A stretch of 64,000 nucleotides of DNA, taken from the NCBI GenBank assembly GCA_030602715.1, contig JAUVZD010000012.1:46242-110241 (forward strand), in the 5' to 3' direction. How positions within the stretch are numbered: position 1 is the stretch's first letter; each line of letters starts with the position of its first letter. Made by a program: the position numbers and the translations under genes. Of the stretch, positions 44,031 through 53,211 are shown piece after piece. This stretch comes from Candidatus Coatesiibacteriota bacterium. Lineage in GTDB: Bacteria > RBG-13-66-14 > B26-G2 > JAUVZD01. The notes beneath the pieces are model-generated. The model ran no database searches and was not told the DNA's origin. It worked only from the letters and a program-made list of their open reading frames with translations.

Positions 44031-44768
44031 ATGGGCTTTACTACTTTCCAAAAGGAGCAAAGGGGAAAAATAATGCCATCAGGTGAAGAAATCGCTGAGA
44101 TGGCTCAGAAACAGATCAAGATTGACAAGGATAAAATTGAAGCAAATTTCAATCAGTACCTAAACCAATTACTCAGTAAAGAATTTGATATATATAAAGG
44201 GTTGGAGCTAGAATGTTCTAAGAAGATAATTTCCTCAGCGATGGAAAAAGGACTATTGGTTGACGAGGGGGATTTTCCTAAATCATTTATTAAAAATTAT
44301 CATTATCTAGATAAATTCTTTTTAAGTATTACTCAATCAAGAAGAACTCGGGCTGGAGGAAGTTTTGAAATTCATGTCCGTTATCTTTTTAATATTTTAG
44401 ATTATCCCTACGACCGCCAAACGGACTTAAACGGCACAGTTGATTATGTAATTCCCAGCAAATCTGCATTCAAAAGAAGAAGGTCTTCTTGTGTAGTTAT
44501 ATCCATAAAACGAACACTTAGGGAAAGATGGAGACAGGTAATCGGTGAACTAAAGTCAACCAATGCTGGTAAAATCTATATGCTAACCACGGACGATGAT
44601 ATAGGTGAAACAAAAGTGCAAGAAATGAAAAGCCACAATATAATACTTGTAGTATGGGATGAAATTAAAGATAGCAAACTGAAAAAATATGATAATGTCA
44701 TCGGCTTTACTAATTTCATTAACCAGGACCTCCCAGCATCAAGGAAGCTATGGGAGGACCTAGTCTGA
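44031..44768 (+). CDS. EcoRII C-terminal-like type II restriction endonuclease
   Basis: 245 residues from ATG 44031 (AAGGAG 10 bases upstream); ATG 44073, behind AAAGGGG, would give 231 and is equally likely. The catalytic block 'RAGGSFEIHVRYLFNIL', 'GTVDYVIPS', 'SCVVISIKRTLRERWRQVIGEL' and 'IYMLTTDDDI' parallels the EcoRII C-terminal nuclease (R-A-G-x-S-x-E, P-D/D-x-x-x-P, K-T-x-x-x-R-W-R-Q), a PD-(D/E)XK variant. It lacks the N-terminal effector domain of EcoRII itself, as simple type IIP members such as PspGI do. EcoRII relatives cut CCNGG-like sites; the target here is an inference. It follows its methyltransferase by four bases. Confidence 0.8.
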   Translation: MGFTTFQKEQRGKIMPSGEEIAEMAQKQIKIDKDKIEANFNQYLNQLLSKEFDIYKGLELECSKKIISSAMEKGLLVDEGDFPKSFIKNYHYLDKFFLSITQSRRTRAGGSFEIHVRYLFNILDYPYDRQTDLNGTVDYVIPSKSAFKRRRSSCVVISIKRTLRERWRQVIGELKSTNAGKIYMLTTDDDIGETKVQEMKSHNIILVVWDEIKDSKLKKYDNVIGFTNFINQDLPASRKLWEDLV

Positions 44769-44793
44769 CCCAGCACCAATCGGAGGTATTTCC

Positions 44794-45945
44794 ATGCGCC
44801 CGGGATTGAAAGGGCTCAAGCTGGTGACGATAGGCGGGGGCACCGGACTGGAGGCTCTGCTCAGGGGCATCAAGGTCTATGTAGGGGAGAAGGGCTCGCA
44901 GGTGATGGACCTATCCTCGCTCACCGCGGTGGTCACCGTCGCCGACGACGGGGGCATGTCCGGCAGGCTGATTGACGCTTTCGGCATCATCCCCCCGGGG
45001 GACATACGCAGTTCCCTAGCCGCTCTCTCCGACGAGGAGGACCTCATCTCCAAGCTCTTCCGCTACCGGCTGGAGGGCGGAGGGGAACTGGGCGGGCACT
45101 CCTTCGGCAATCTCTTCCTGACCGCCCTGATCCAGATGAACGAGGGACACTTCCTGAAGGCGATTCAAGACGCCTCCAAGGTCCTGCGGGTGGAAGGGAC
45201 CATCCTGCCAGCTACCCTTGACCGCATCATCCTTGCCGCTGAACTGGAAGACAACACTTTCGTTATGGGTGAGCCGGATATATCCAAATTCCACGAAAGC
45301 CCCATCAGGCGCATCTTCTTCGCCAAACGCTCCGAATCCATACCTTCAACCGCTGACAGGTCCAAAGTGACCCAAGCGCCCAAACCCTATGACCCACGCC
45401 CCCTGCCGGAGGTGGTGGAGGCGATAGAGTCCGCCGATGCGATTGTGTTGGGACCCGGGGGGCTATACACCTCGGTTCTGCCGGTGCTTCTGGTAAAGGG
45501 TATCTCTGGCGCCATCCGCAACAGCCACGCTCGCAAGATATATGTGGCCAATGCGATGAGTCAGGCGGGGCGAACCGACGACTACTCCGTCTCCGACCAC
45601 ATTCGCAAGATAATGGACTACGGGGAGTTCCAGCTTGACTATGTTCTGGTCAACAACAAGCGCATCTCCGACCGTATGAAAGCAAGCTATCGTGAGGAGG
45701 GGGCAACCCAGGTCTTCTTTGACCAAGATACCGCCGACATCTCCAGCCGAATCCGCTTCGGTGAATCCGACACGGTAACCCTGGTGGAGGGGACCATCAT
45801 CCACGAAGCCGACCTGATAAGCGAGGTTGAGCAGAAGTCAATTCGTAAGGAGGACGGTGGGCAGGTGGTGGAATCCAAGTTGGTCCTGCGCCACGACCCC
45901 AAGAAGCTGGCAAAAGCCCTGATGGATATCCTTTCCGCAAAGTAG
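44794..45945 (+). CDS. yvcK: YvcK/CofD-like UDP-sugar-binding protein
   Basis: 383 residues: 'KLVTIGGGTGLEALLRGIK', 'LTAVVTVADDGGMSGRLIDAFGIIPPGDIRSSLAAL', 'GHSFGNLFLTAL', 'VVEAIESADAIVLGPGGLYTSVLPVLLVKGISGAI' and 'IYVANAMSQAGRTDDYSVSDHI' are the full set of YvcK markers. In Bacillus, YvcK binds UDP-GlcNAc and helps localise cell-wall synthesis and gluconeogenic growth. GGAGG lies 8 bases before the ATG. It starts a four-gene run with a beta-helix acyltransferase-like protein, a phosphohexomutase and a HAD phosphatase, which fits amino-sugar precursor control. Confidence 0.93.
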   Translation: MRPGLKGLKLVTIGGGTGLEALLRGIKVYVGEKGSQVMDLSSLTAVVTVADDGGMSGRLIDAFGIIPPGDIRSSLAALSDEEDLISKLFRYRLEGGGELGGHSFGNLFLTALIQMNEGHFLKAIQDASKVLRVEGTILPATLDRIILAAELEDNTFVMGEPDISKFHESPIRRIFFAKRSESIPSTADRSKVTQAPKPYDPRPLPEVVEAIESADAIVLGPGGLYTSVLPVLLVKGISGAIRNSHARKIYVANAMSQAGRTDDYSVSDHIRKIMDYGEFQLDYVLVNNKRISDRMKASYREEGATQVFFDQDTADISSRIRFGESDTVTLVEGTIIHEADLISEVEQKSIRKEDGGQVVESKLVLRHDPKKLAKALMDILSAK

Positions 45946-45954
45946 GGAACGGTT

Positions 45955-46638
45955 ATGCGCCTGGCTGAACTGTTTGACCTCAAGCGATTTGCCTACTCGG
46001 CGGTCTTTGACGGAGCAGAGTGGCCCTGGGAAGCACTCAAAGTCCTGGAGAGCTGGCTTGAGGAGAACATCACCCCCCGCATCCCCCCCAACCTGCCCGA
46101 AGGCGTCCACCTATACGGTGAGAAGATTCACATCGCCCCCGGCTGTATTCTGGAGCCCCCCTTAACCATCATATCGCCGGCACTAATAGGTCCCGGTGTG
46201 GAACTGCGTATGGGTGCATACCTGCGTGGGGCTGTGCTGGTGGGGGAGGGAACCATAATCGGGCACGACACCGAGATAAAGAACTCCATCCTGATGAACA
46301 AAGTGGAGGTGCCCCATTTCAACTACATCGGCGACTCCATAATGGGCAACCACTCCCATACCGGCGCCGGGGTCATCCTCTCCAACTTCAAGATCTCCCC
46401 GGGCAAGGCGGTCCGGGTCAAGTTGGACGATGAGGTAGTTAACACCGGCCTTGAAAAGCTGGGGGCAATTCTGGGCGATGGAGCCCAGATAGGCTGTAAC
46501 AGCGTCACCAACCCGGGAACTATCATCGGCAAAAACTCCATCATCTACGCCCTCTGCAATATATCCGGCTACATCCCCCCCAATACGGTGGTAAAGAACA
46601 AGCCCACCTACCACCAAACCATCCTGCACAAGGAGTAA
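45955..46638 (+). CDS. Left-handed beta-helix (LpxA/GlmU-like) acyltransferase-family protein
   Basis: 227 residues. An N-terminal part ('LAELFDLKRFAYSAVFDGAEWPWEALKVLESWL') precedes a hexapeptide-repeat beta-helix: 'IHIAPGCILEPPLTIISPALIGPGVELRMGAYLRGAVLVGEGTIIGHDTEIKNSILMN'. 'HFNYIGDSIMGNHSHTGAGVILSN' matches the GlmU acetyltransferase loop with catalytic His and the acetyl-CoA region, and 'DGAQIGCNSVTNPGTIIGKNSIIY' the final coils. It lacks a nucleotidyltransferase domain. It could acetylate glucosamine-1-phosphate together with the next gene's product; this is inference from neighbours. Confidence 0.75.
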   Translation: MRLAELFDLKRFAYSAVFDGAEWPWEALKVLESWLEENITPRIPPNLPEGVHLYGEKIHIAPGCILEPPLTIISPALIGPGVELRMGAYLRGAVLVGEGTIIGHDTEIKNSILMNKVEVPHFNYIGDSIMGNHSHTGAGVILSNFKISPGKAVRVKLDDEVVNTGLEKLGAILGDGAQIGCNSVTNPGTIIGKNSIIYALCNISGYIPPNTVVKNKPTYHQTILHKE

Positions 46639-46644
46639 GTTCGC

Positions 46645-48762
46645 TTGCCGGACAGAGCCAGCCAACGATTGCAAGGGACCGACGGCATTCGTGGTCCCTT
46701 TATGCCCCAGAGTGAGGAAGGATTTAGAGACCTCACCCCGCAGGAGGTATTTCTCAGGTGGGGGATAATCACCGACAGTTTTATGGAGGTCTATCTCAAC
46801 GCCGTTCTGAAACTGCTCATGGAGCGCAGTCTGCTAGCCGAAGGGGATGGGGTGATTCTTGCCTGGGACGGACGGGACAGAGAGGGGCTGGCAATATCAG
46901 CCTGCATCAGAGCGATCTCCAAAGCCGGTGCCAAACCCATCTTGCTCGGTGAGCTGGATGGTGCTGGGCGCCCCATATTCGGAAAGTGTATGCCCACCCC
47001 GGCGGCACCCCTCTATATGCTGCACACCCGGGCGAAAGCGGCGGTGATGATTACCGCCTCTCACAATCCAGCGGGACAGAACGGACTCAAGCTATTCCTT
47101 GCGCCCTGGGGGCTCAAGCCCTTCCCCCCCGACGACGATGAGACCAGCGCCCGCATCCTAGCCGCCGACCCGCAGGAGGTCTCCTCCGCCACCCAAAAGG
47201 AAAGCGCCGAGAATCATTATAACCAGGCTGAACCGATGTTCATCAACTATCACCTGGATCCCTACAACTCCTGGGTAAGGGAGGATACCGACCTCTCAAC
47301 GCTCTGCCTGGTGGTGGACACCGCCAACGGAGCCCTAAGCGGTCTTGCCGGTCGGGTCTTTGAGAGGTTGGGCGTTGGCGAGGTGGAGGAGGTTGCCAGC
47401 GCTGATGTGCCCATAAACGAGAGAAGCGGTGTTGCCGACCTTGAGGGACATGCCTTCATCCCCGCCGAGCAGGTGCTTACAAAGGGAGAGAGGTTCTCCT
47501 CCTATCCGGCGCTATTACGGGTGATGAAATGGGGCCGGAAGTTGTCAGGCGAGATAAAGGCTGGGAGGCGAACGGTATCCCTGGCGTCATTTGACGGCGA
47601 CGGGGACCGCTTCTTCCGTGCCGACTACGACCCCTATAACGACGGATTGGTGGTCCTCTCCGGCGACGAGACCGCCGTCATCCAAGCCCGCTTCCTTGCC
47701 GAGCAGGGTCTCCTGACGCCTGAGGACTGCCTCTATGTCAACACGGTGGAATCGGACCTGGGAGCCGCCCAAACTGCAAAAGCCCTAGGATACCAGGTGC
47801 GGCTGGTGGGCGTCGGCGACAAGTGGATACTGCGTGAGGCGCTCTCCGCCCACCTCCAGAAGCTGGGCATCTCCGGTGTGGGGATAGAGGAGGGTCTGCC
47901 CCGGGGGATGGAGATATGCAAGGAGCTTTTGGGGAAAAAACTCTCCTTTGAGGGGGAGTTACCCATTCTGGGTCTGGCGGTGGGAAGCGAGGAGACCGGT
48001 CACAACATCACCCAGGGGCGCATCCTCCGCCACTCAGACGGGCGCTACCTGCCCACCTTCTTCGGCAACGGTCTGAAGAGCGCCATAAACACCTATGTAG
48101 CCACCGCCCATCTTCCAGTCTCGGGCGGAAAAGAAACCCTTCAGTTCCTGCGCTCGCCCTTCACCAAGGGCTATAAACGAAACGAGTATATCTTCTTCTC
48201 CAAAAAGGAGCGCTTCCATCGGGGAAGTGACGCCTTCTCAGGGCTCAAAAAGTTGTGGAGCGATGAGTGGGGGAAAGACGGCATCCAGGTGGAGGAGGTG
48301 TCGTTTGCCGAGGATGAGGATATGCTCTACCTTGCCCTCAAGGCGGAGGGTAAGCGAGTGGGGGCGCTCTTCGCCCGCAATTCCGGCACCGAACCCAAGA
48401 CGGGAATATATTTGCGAGGGACGAAGGAAGTAGCCCCCAGGATGGAAGGCGCGGAGACCTCGGCGCTCTCCTATCTCTATCGCCGTCTCAAGGATTGGGA
48501 CCATCCCTCGGTAATCGCCCAGCTCAATATGCTGGGCGCTCTGAACCAGGCAGATGACAGGTCCCTAAGTGAAGAAGATATTCGCCAAATACTCTCCTCC
48601 ATCCTTGACCGGGACAACCACACCACCCCTGAGGAGCTACTGCTGATAAATCAGATAAAGGAGTGCATAGCGGAAGCAGGAAGCGCCGGTTGGGAGACGA
48701 CCGCCAAGGGGGAGCTTATGTTAAGAGTAGCCAGGGACATGAAAAAAGATAGAGGAGGGTAA
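46645..48762 (+). CDS. Alpha-D-phosphohexomutase (phosphoglucomutase/phosphomannomutase-like), enlarged
   Basis: 705 residues, against ~450 for typical GlmM/ManB. It has 'RLQGTDGIRGPF' at the start, the phosphoserine loop 'AAVMITASHNPAGQNGLKLF', the metal loop 'SFDGDGDRFFRADY', the sugar loop 'VGSEETGHNITQG' and the phosphate-binding 'FARNSGTEPKTGIYLRG'. All four active-site elements are intact, so it should be an enzyme. The extra length comes from insertions between them and a helical ~90-residue C-terminus. The start is TTG 46645 with AAGGAG nine bases upstream. By context a glucosamine-phosphate mutase role is likely, but not proven. Confidence 0.82.
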   Translation: MPDRASQRLQGTDGIRGPFMPQSEEGFRDLTPQEVFLRWGIITDSFMEVYLNAVLKLLMERSLLAEGDGVILAWDGRDREGLAISACIRAISKAGAKPILLGELDGAGRPIFGKCMPTPAAPLYMLHTRAKAAVMITASHNPAGQNGLKLFLAPWGLKPFPPDDDETSARILAADPQEVSSATQKESAENHYNQAEPMFINYHLDPYNSWVREDTDLSTLCLVVDTANGALSGLAGRVFERLGVGEVEEVASADVPINERSGVADLEGHAFIPAEQVLTKGERFSSYPALLRVMKWGRKLSGEIKAGRRTVSLASFDGDGDRFFRADYDPYNDGLVVLSGDETAVIQARFLAEQGLLTPEDCLYVNTVESDLGAAQTAKALGYQVRLVGVGDKWILREALSAHLQKLGISGVGIEEGLPRGMEICKELLGKKLSFEGELPILGLAVGSEETGHNITQGRILRHSDGRYLPTFFGNGLKSAINTYVATAHLPVSGGKETLQFLRSPFTKGYKRNEYIFFSKKERFHRGSDAFSGLKKLWSDEWGKDGIQVEEVSFAEDEDMLYLALKAEGKRVGALFARNSGTEPKTGIYLRGTKEVAPRMEGAETSALSYLYRRLKDWDHPSVIAQLNMLGALNQADDRSLSEEDIRQILSSILDRDNHTTPEELLLINQIKECIAEAGSAGWETTAKGELMLRVARDMKKDRGG

Positions 48763-48774
48763 GCACCCACCGCT

Positions 48775-49500
48775 ATGGCAGAGCTATCCCACATAAGCCA
48801 CATCTTTCTGGACCTGGACGATACCCTGATAGCCACCCGCAAGGCGGTGCGCTCCGGGGTGCGAGCCGCCGCCCAGGCTATGGAGTCCGCCGGGGCTCCG
48901 CTTTCCGCCGGCGAGCTGGAGGAGCTTATCCTGAACAAGATCATACCGGTGGTAAGCTCCCTCAATCGCCAGGAACTCTTTGAGGTAACCGCTTACGAGC
49001 TAGATATGGTGGGAGACGAGCTGGAATCCGTGGGGTTCTCCGCCTACTCCGCCGAGGTGGACACCATCCCCCCATTCCCGGAGACCATCCCCACCTTGAA
49101 TCGCTTACATGAGGCTGGCAGAGTATTGAGCATCATCTCCAACGGAAGCCTGGAACGTCAGCACTATAAACTATGGGCAAGCGGATTAGCCCACTTCTTC
49201 AAAGAGCGGGTCTTCCTCCCCCAGTCGGTCAATCCCCCCTTCTACAAACCCAACACCAACCTCTTCCGCCACGCTATAGCCAAGACCGGAGCGGACCCCG
49301 CAAGCTCAATAATGGTGGGGGACAGGGACATAGATATGCTGGGGGCAAAAATCGCCGGCATGACCACCGTGGGTATCAAAAAGGTGGACCGGGGACACTT
49401 TGATCCCCTGAGAGACGGCAACATAAGAGCCACCCAGCCGGATTTCATCATCGCCACTCTGCCGGAACTCCTCCCCCTCCTGGGGCTGGAACCGCTTTAA
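48775..49500 (+). CDS. HAD-superfamily hydrolase
   Basis: 241 residues with the four HAD motifs: 'HIFLDLDDTLIATRKAV' (nucleophile Asp and acid Asp), 'LSIISNGSLERQHYKLW' (Ser), 'KPNTNLFRHAI' (Lys) and 'IMVGDRDIDMLGAKIAGMTTVGI' (metal Asp). A helical cap spans ~20-95. It is a phosphatase of subfamily I. It ends the yvcK run, 12 bases after the phosphohexomutase, so it may act on a sugar phosphate. Substrate unknown. Confidence 0.85.
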   Translation: MAELSHISHIFLDLDDTLIATRKAVRSGVRAAAQAMESAGAPLSAGELEELILNKIIPVVSSLNRQELFEVTAYELDMVGDELESVGFSAYSAEVDTIPPFPETIPTLNRLHEAGRVLSIISNGSLERQHYKLWASGLAHFFKERVFLPQSVNPPFYKPNTNLFRHAIAKTGADPASSIMVGDRDIDMLGAKIAGMTTVGIKKVDRGHFDPLRDGNIRATQPDFIIATLPELLPLLGLEPL

Positions 49501-49517
49501 GGGGAAATGCTGTTAAG

Positions 49518-49548
49518 AATAGGGTTGTAAAGCTCCAACAATCCTATT
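49518..49548 (+). terminator. Possible terminator between the yvcK run and hypF
   Basis: AATAGGGTTGT pairs with ACAATCCTATT (11 bp, one G-T pair) around a nine-base loop and is followed by TTGC. The stem is AT-rich with a short T tail, so it is a modest terminator. Confidence 0.5.
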
Positions 49549-49589
49549 TTGCTATATTCAGGTTTAGCAAACTTAAACTAACAGAACCA

Positions 49590-51899
49590 TTGAAGAAGAC
49601 GGAGACAGAGAGTATAGTCGCCCGGCGCCTCTTCCTGCGGGGCTTAATCCAGGGTGTGGGATTCAGACCCTATATCTATCGTCTTGCCCAGGCGCTGGAA
49701 CTATGTGGATGGGTGCGAAACACAGCCACCGGCGTGGAAGTGCATCTTGAGGGAACCCCACCAGCGGTTGATGAGTTCATCCACCGCCTGCAGGATGAGC
49801 TTCCCCCCGGCGCCTGGTTACTGGACCAGCACCTTGCGGAGATGGAGGTAGAAGGCGTAACGGACTTCTGCATCATAGAAAGCGACGAGCAATCCATCTC
49901 CACAGGTGCGGTGGTTCCGCCGGATGTAGCCACCTGCCCCCAATGCTTGACCGAATTTAACCACCCCGGCGACCGCCGCTTCCGCTACCCCTTCATCTCC
50001 TGCACCTTCTGCGGTCCTCGCTTCACCACCATCACCGCCCTACCCTACGACCGCCCGGCAACCACCTTCGCACCCTTCCCCCTCTGCGAGGACTGCCAAA
50101 GAGAATACACCCATCCCGGCGACCGTCGCTTCCACGCCCAGACCACCGCCTGCCCTGCCTGCGGTCCCCGCCTAGCCCTGATTACCCCCGAATCCACCCA
50201 CTGGCACCAGCAAGCCCTCAACCTGGTTAAAAAACTCCTCGCCGACGGCGGGGTGGCGGCGGTGAAGGGGCTCGGGGGCTACTGCCTTGCCTGCGATGCG
50301 GCAAACGACAGTGCGGTGGGGCGCATAAAAGAGTGGAAAAGCCGGGGGGACAAACCCCTGGCGGTGATGGTCGCAAGCCTTTCGCAGGCGGAGAGGATAG
50401 TCATTCTGAACGATGAAGAGCGCAATCTGCTCTCCTCGCCCCAGGCGCCCATCCTGCTATGCGCCAAACGCATTCCCGACCCCCTCTCTCAGGAGATAGC
50501 CCCCGGGCTCTCCCACCACGGGGTGATGCTCCCCACCACCGCCATGCACCACCTGCTTCTTGAAGGTGACTACATCGCCCTGGTGATGACCAGCGCCAAC
50601 CGCAGGGGGGAGCCGATAATTATTGAGGACCAGGAGGCTATCTCCCTCCTGGATGAGGGCATAGACGCCATCTTGAGCTACGACCGGACCATCTACCGCC
50701 GAACCGATGACAGCGTAGCCACCTTCTTCGGAAAACGACCCCTATTATTGCGCACCGGTAGGGGTTACGCCCCGTTGACCGTCCCCTGGCAAAGGGACCT
50801 CCCCCCGACTCTTGCCTACGGTTCGGATTTGAAGAACACTTTCTGCGTAACCGGCAGGGGGCTTGCTTACCTCTCCCAGCACATCGGCGATCTGGAAAGC
50901 GCCTCCACTCTGGATTTTTACCGTAAGCAGATGGAGGAACTGCTCACCCTCTACTCCCTCAAGCCCCAGACAGCAGCCGCCGACCTCCATCCGGGATACT
51001 ACAGCACCCGCCTGGCGCAGGAGGAATGGAGGGGCGACGACCTTATCCTGGTTCAGCACCACCACGCCCACATCGCCTCAGTGCTGGCTGAGCTTGGGGA
51101 ATTCTCCGGCGTCTTTCTAGGGATAGCCTGCGACGGAACCGGCTACGGTGAAGACGGTGCTGTATGGGGGGGCGAGGTTCTGGAGGTGGATGTTGAAGGA
51201 GGCACATTCACTCGCCTTGCCCATCTGGATTACCTCCCTCTTCTCGGCGGTGAGACGGCGATTCGTGAGCCCTGGCGGCAAGCCTGCGCCTATCTGTGGG
51301 CTTCCCCGGCGGGGAATGCGAAAGGTGCCAGGAACTTCCTGGAGAAAATCCCCGGCGATGAGCTCTTGCTCCTGCGCTCCATCTTTGACAACGGGGAGTA
51401 CTCCCCGCCGACCTCCTCCTGCGGGCGGCTATTTGAGGCGGTGGGGGCACTGCTCAGCCTCACCAGAGTAAACGATTACGACGCCCAATCCGCCATGCTC
51501 CTTGAGGCTTGCGCCCGGGAGGATGACTCGGAAGTCTATCCCGGCGACCTCAGGCGGGAGAACGAAGGCGCCCTCAAGCTCAATTGGCGGGGAATTATCG
51601 CCGGTGTGGTGGACGATTTGGGGCGCAAGGTGCCACCGGAGAGCATCTCCTACCGCTTCCACCGCTCCATAGCCCGGCTATTCGCCCAGGCGGTCAACAC
51701 CACCTTCAACCCCCAAATACACCGGGGGGTGGTCGCCTCCGGCGGATGTTTCCAGAATCGCCTATTCCTCAGGCTCCTGGTTGAGGAGCTGAAAAGTGCA
51801 GGGCATAATGTCCTCACCCACCAGCGAGTCCCACCCAACGACGGTGGGCTTGCCCTGGGGCAGGCGTTGATAGCTTCCGCACACCTGGCAAAGCGTTAG
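49590..51899 (+). CDS. hypF: Carbamoyltransferase HypF
   Basis: 769 residues with all HypF domains in order. Acylphosphatase: 'FLRGLIQGVGFRPYIYRLA'. Two zinc-finger pairs: 'CPQCLTEFNHPGDRRF..CTFCGPRF' and 'CEDCQREYTHPGDRRF..CPACGPRL'. YrdC-like: 'GGVAAVKGLGGYCLACDA' and 'KPLAVMVASLSQAE'. Kae1-like: 'VQHHHAHIASVLAEL', 'GIACDGTGYGEDGAVWGGE'. HypF makes the carbamoyl adenylate from carbamoyl phosphate and passes it to HypE for the CN ligands of [NiFe]-hydrogenase. The start is TTG 49590 without an obvious ribosome site; the upstream gap holds the stem above. Confidence 0.96.
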   Translation: MKKTETESIVARRLFLRGLIQGVGFRPYIYRLAQALELCGWVRNTATGVEVHLEGTPPAVDEFIHRLQDELPPGAWLLDQHLAEMEVEGVTDFCIIESDEQSISTGAVVPPDVATCPQCLTEFNHPGDRRFRYPFISCTFCGPRFTTITALPYDRPATTFAPFPLCEDCQREYTHPGDRRFHAQTTACPACGPRLALITPESTHWHQQALNLVKKLLADGGVAAVKGLGGYCLACDAANDSAVGRIKEWKSRGDKPLAVMVASLSQAERIVILNDEERNLLSSPQAPILLCAKRIPDPLSQEIAPGLSHHGVMLPTTAMHHLLLEGDYIALVMTSANRRGEPIIIEDQEAISLLDEGIDAILSYDRTIYRRTDDSVATFFGKRPLLLRTGRGYAPLTVPWQRDLPPTLAYGSDLKNTFCVTGRGLAYLSQHIGDLESASTLDFYRKQMEELLTLYSLKPQTAAADLHPGYYSTRLAQEEWRGDDLILVQHHHAHIASVLAELGEFSGVFLGIACDGTGYGEDGAVWGGEVLEVDVEGGTFTRLAHLDYLPLLGGETAIREPWRQACAYLWASPAGNAKGARNFLEKIPGDELLLLRSIFDNGEYSPPTSSCGRLFEAVGALLSLTRVNDYDAQSAMLLEACAREDDSEVYPGDLRRENEGALKLNWRGIIAGVVDDLGRKVPPESISYRFHRSIARLFAQAVNTTFNPQIHRGVVASGGCFQNRLFLRLLVEELKSAGHNVLTHQRVPPNDGGLALGQALIASAHLAKR

Positions 51900-51941
51900 A
51901 ATAAACCAAACCAGCCCGACAGAAAACTAAACAATTCAAAT

Positions 51942-52163
51942 ATGTGTCTTGCAGTTCCAGCAAAGGTTTTAGAGATAGACGGTCAGGATGCCCGGGTCAT
52001 TCTGCAGGGGGTGGAGCTTGACGCCCGCCTTGACTTCGTTGAGGGTATTTCGGTCGGCGATTGGATTCTGCTCCACGCCGGCTATGCAATCCAGGTGCTG
52101 ACCGAGGAGGAGGCGCAGGAGACCCTGGACCTCTGGGAGGAGTTCGTCGGTGGTGAAGAATAG
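51942..52163 (+). CDS. hypC: Hydrogenase assembly chaperone HypC
   Basis: 73 residues starting 'MCLAVPAKVLEIDG', where the N-terminal Cys2 is the residue that carries the Fe(CN)2CO unit; then 'ARLDFVEGISVGDWILLHAGYAIQVLTEEEA', the standard OB-fold ending. It works with HypD in iron-ligand assembly. It overlaps hypD by 14 bases. Confidence 0.96.
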   Translation: MCLAVPAKVLEIDGQDARVILQGVELDARLDFVEGISVGDWILLHAGYAIQVLTEEEAQETLDLWEEFVGGEE

Positions 52164-53211
52164 CAAAGATTTGATAAACTCCCTTTCGGGCTACAATGGT
52201 CCCCCAATGAGAATAATGGAGGTCTGTGGGACGCACACTATGGCTATAGCCCGCTACGGAATCCACCAAGCCCTACCAGATGGGGTGGAGCTTATAAGCG
52301 GTCCCGGTTGTCCGGTCTGCGTATGTGAGCCCGGGGTGATCAGTTCCGCCGTTCGCCTCTCCAGCGACTCCGGGGCGATTTTTTCCACCTTCGGGGATAT
52401 GCTGGCTGTGCCCGCCAAAGAGGGTAGCTTAGCGGAAGCACGAGCCCACGGCGCAGATGTGCGGGTGGTCTATTCCCCGGCTCAAGCGGTGACCATCGCC
52501 GAGGAGAATCCCGACCGTCGGGTGGTCTTCCTTGCCGTGGGTTTTGAGACCACCGCCCCGGCGATAGCCAGTACGGTGAAGATGGGTTATGAGAAGAATC
52601 TGTCCAACCTCAGCTTCCTGGTCAGTATGCGCACCATTCCAGAAGCCCTGCGGGCGCTGGCAGGCGACCCCGAAAGCGGTATATCAGGCTTCCTACTACC
52701 GGGCCATGTAAGCGTTATCATCGGTCAAGAACCATATCAGGATGTGCTTTCTTCGGCATCAATCCCGGCGGTCATCGCCGGCTTCACCGCAAACGACATC
52801 CTTCTTGCCCTGAATATGCTCCTCTCCCAGGCTACTGAGGGGAGAGCGGAGGTTGAGAACGGCTACAGGCGGGCGGTAAACCCCGAGGGAAACACCAAAG
52901 CGCAGGAACTGATAGCGGAGGTCTTCACCCCTTGCGATATCACCTGGCGGGGACTGGGAATCATACCTAAGAGCGGGCTTGCGCTCGCCGAACCCTACCA
53001 AGAGTTGGACGTCCGCAGTCGGCTGGGCGCACAGATTGAGAGTGAAGCCCCGCCAGCCGGGTGTCGCTGTGGAGAAGTGCTCGCCGGTCGCATTCGCCCC
53101 CTGCAGTGTGGACTCTTCTCCACCACCTGCACCCCCCAATCACCGGTAGGTCCCTGTATGGTCTCATCCGAGGGGACCTGCGCCGCCTACTATAAATACC
53201 GCAAACGATGA
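52150..53211 (+). CDS. hypD: Hydrogenase maturation factor HypD
   Basis: 353 residues: 'MRIMEVCGTHTMAIARYGIHQALP', 'LISGPGCPVCVCEPGVI', 'GFETTAPAIA', 'GFLLPGHVSVIIGQEPY', and the C-terminal Fe-S Cys pattern 'PPAGCRCGEVLAGRIRPLQCGLFSTTCTPQSPVGPCMVSSEGTCAAYY'. HypD binds [4Fe-4S] and, with HypC, is the scaffold on which cyanide and CO are attached to iron. It starts at GTG 52150 inside hypC and overlaps hypE by four bases. Confidence 0.97.
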   Translation: MVKNSKDLINSLSGYNGPPMRIMEVCGTHTMAIARYGIHQALPDGVELISGPGCPVCVCEPGVISSAVRLSSDSGAIFSTFGDMLAVPAKEGSLAEARAHGADVRVVYSPAQAVTIAEENPDRRVVFLAVGFETTAPAIASTVKMGYEKNLSNLSFLVSMRTIPEALRALAGDPESGISGFLLPGHVSVIIGQEPYQDVLSSASIPAVIAGFTANDILLALNMLLSQATEGRAEVENGYRRAVNPEGNTKAQELIAEVFTPCDITWRGLGIIPKSGLALAEPYQELDVRSRLGAQIESEAPPAGCRCGEVLAGRIRPLQCGLFSTTCTPQSPVGPCMVSSEGTCAAYYKYRKR

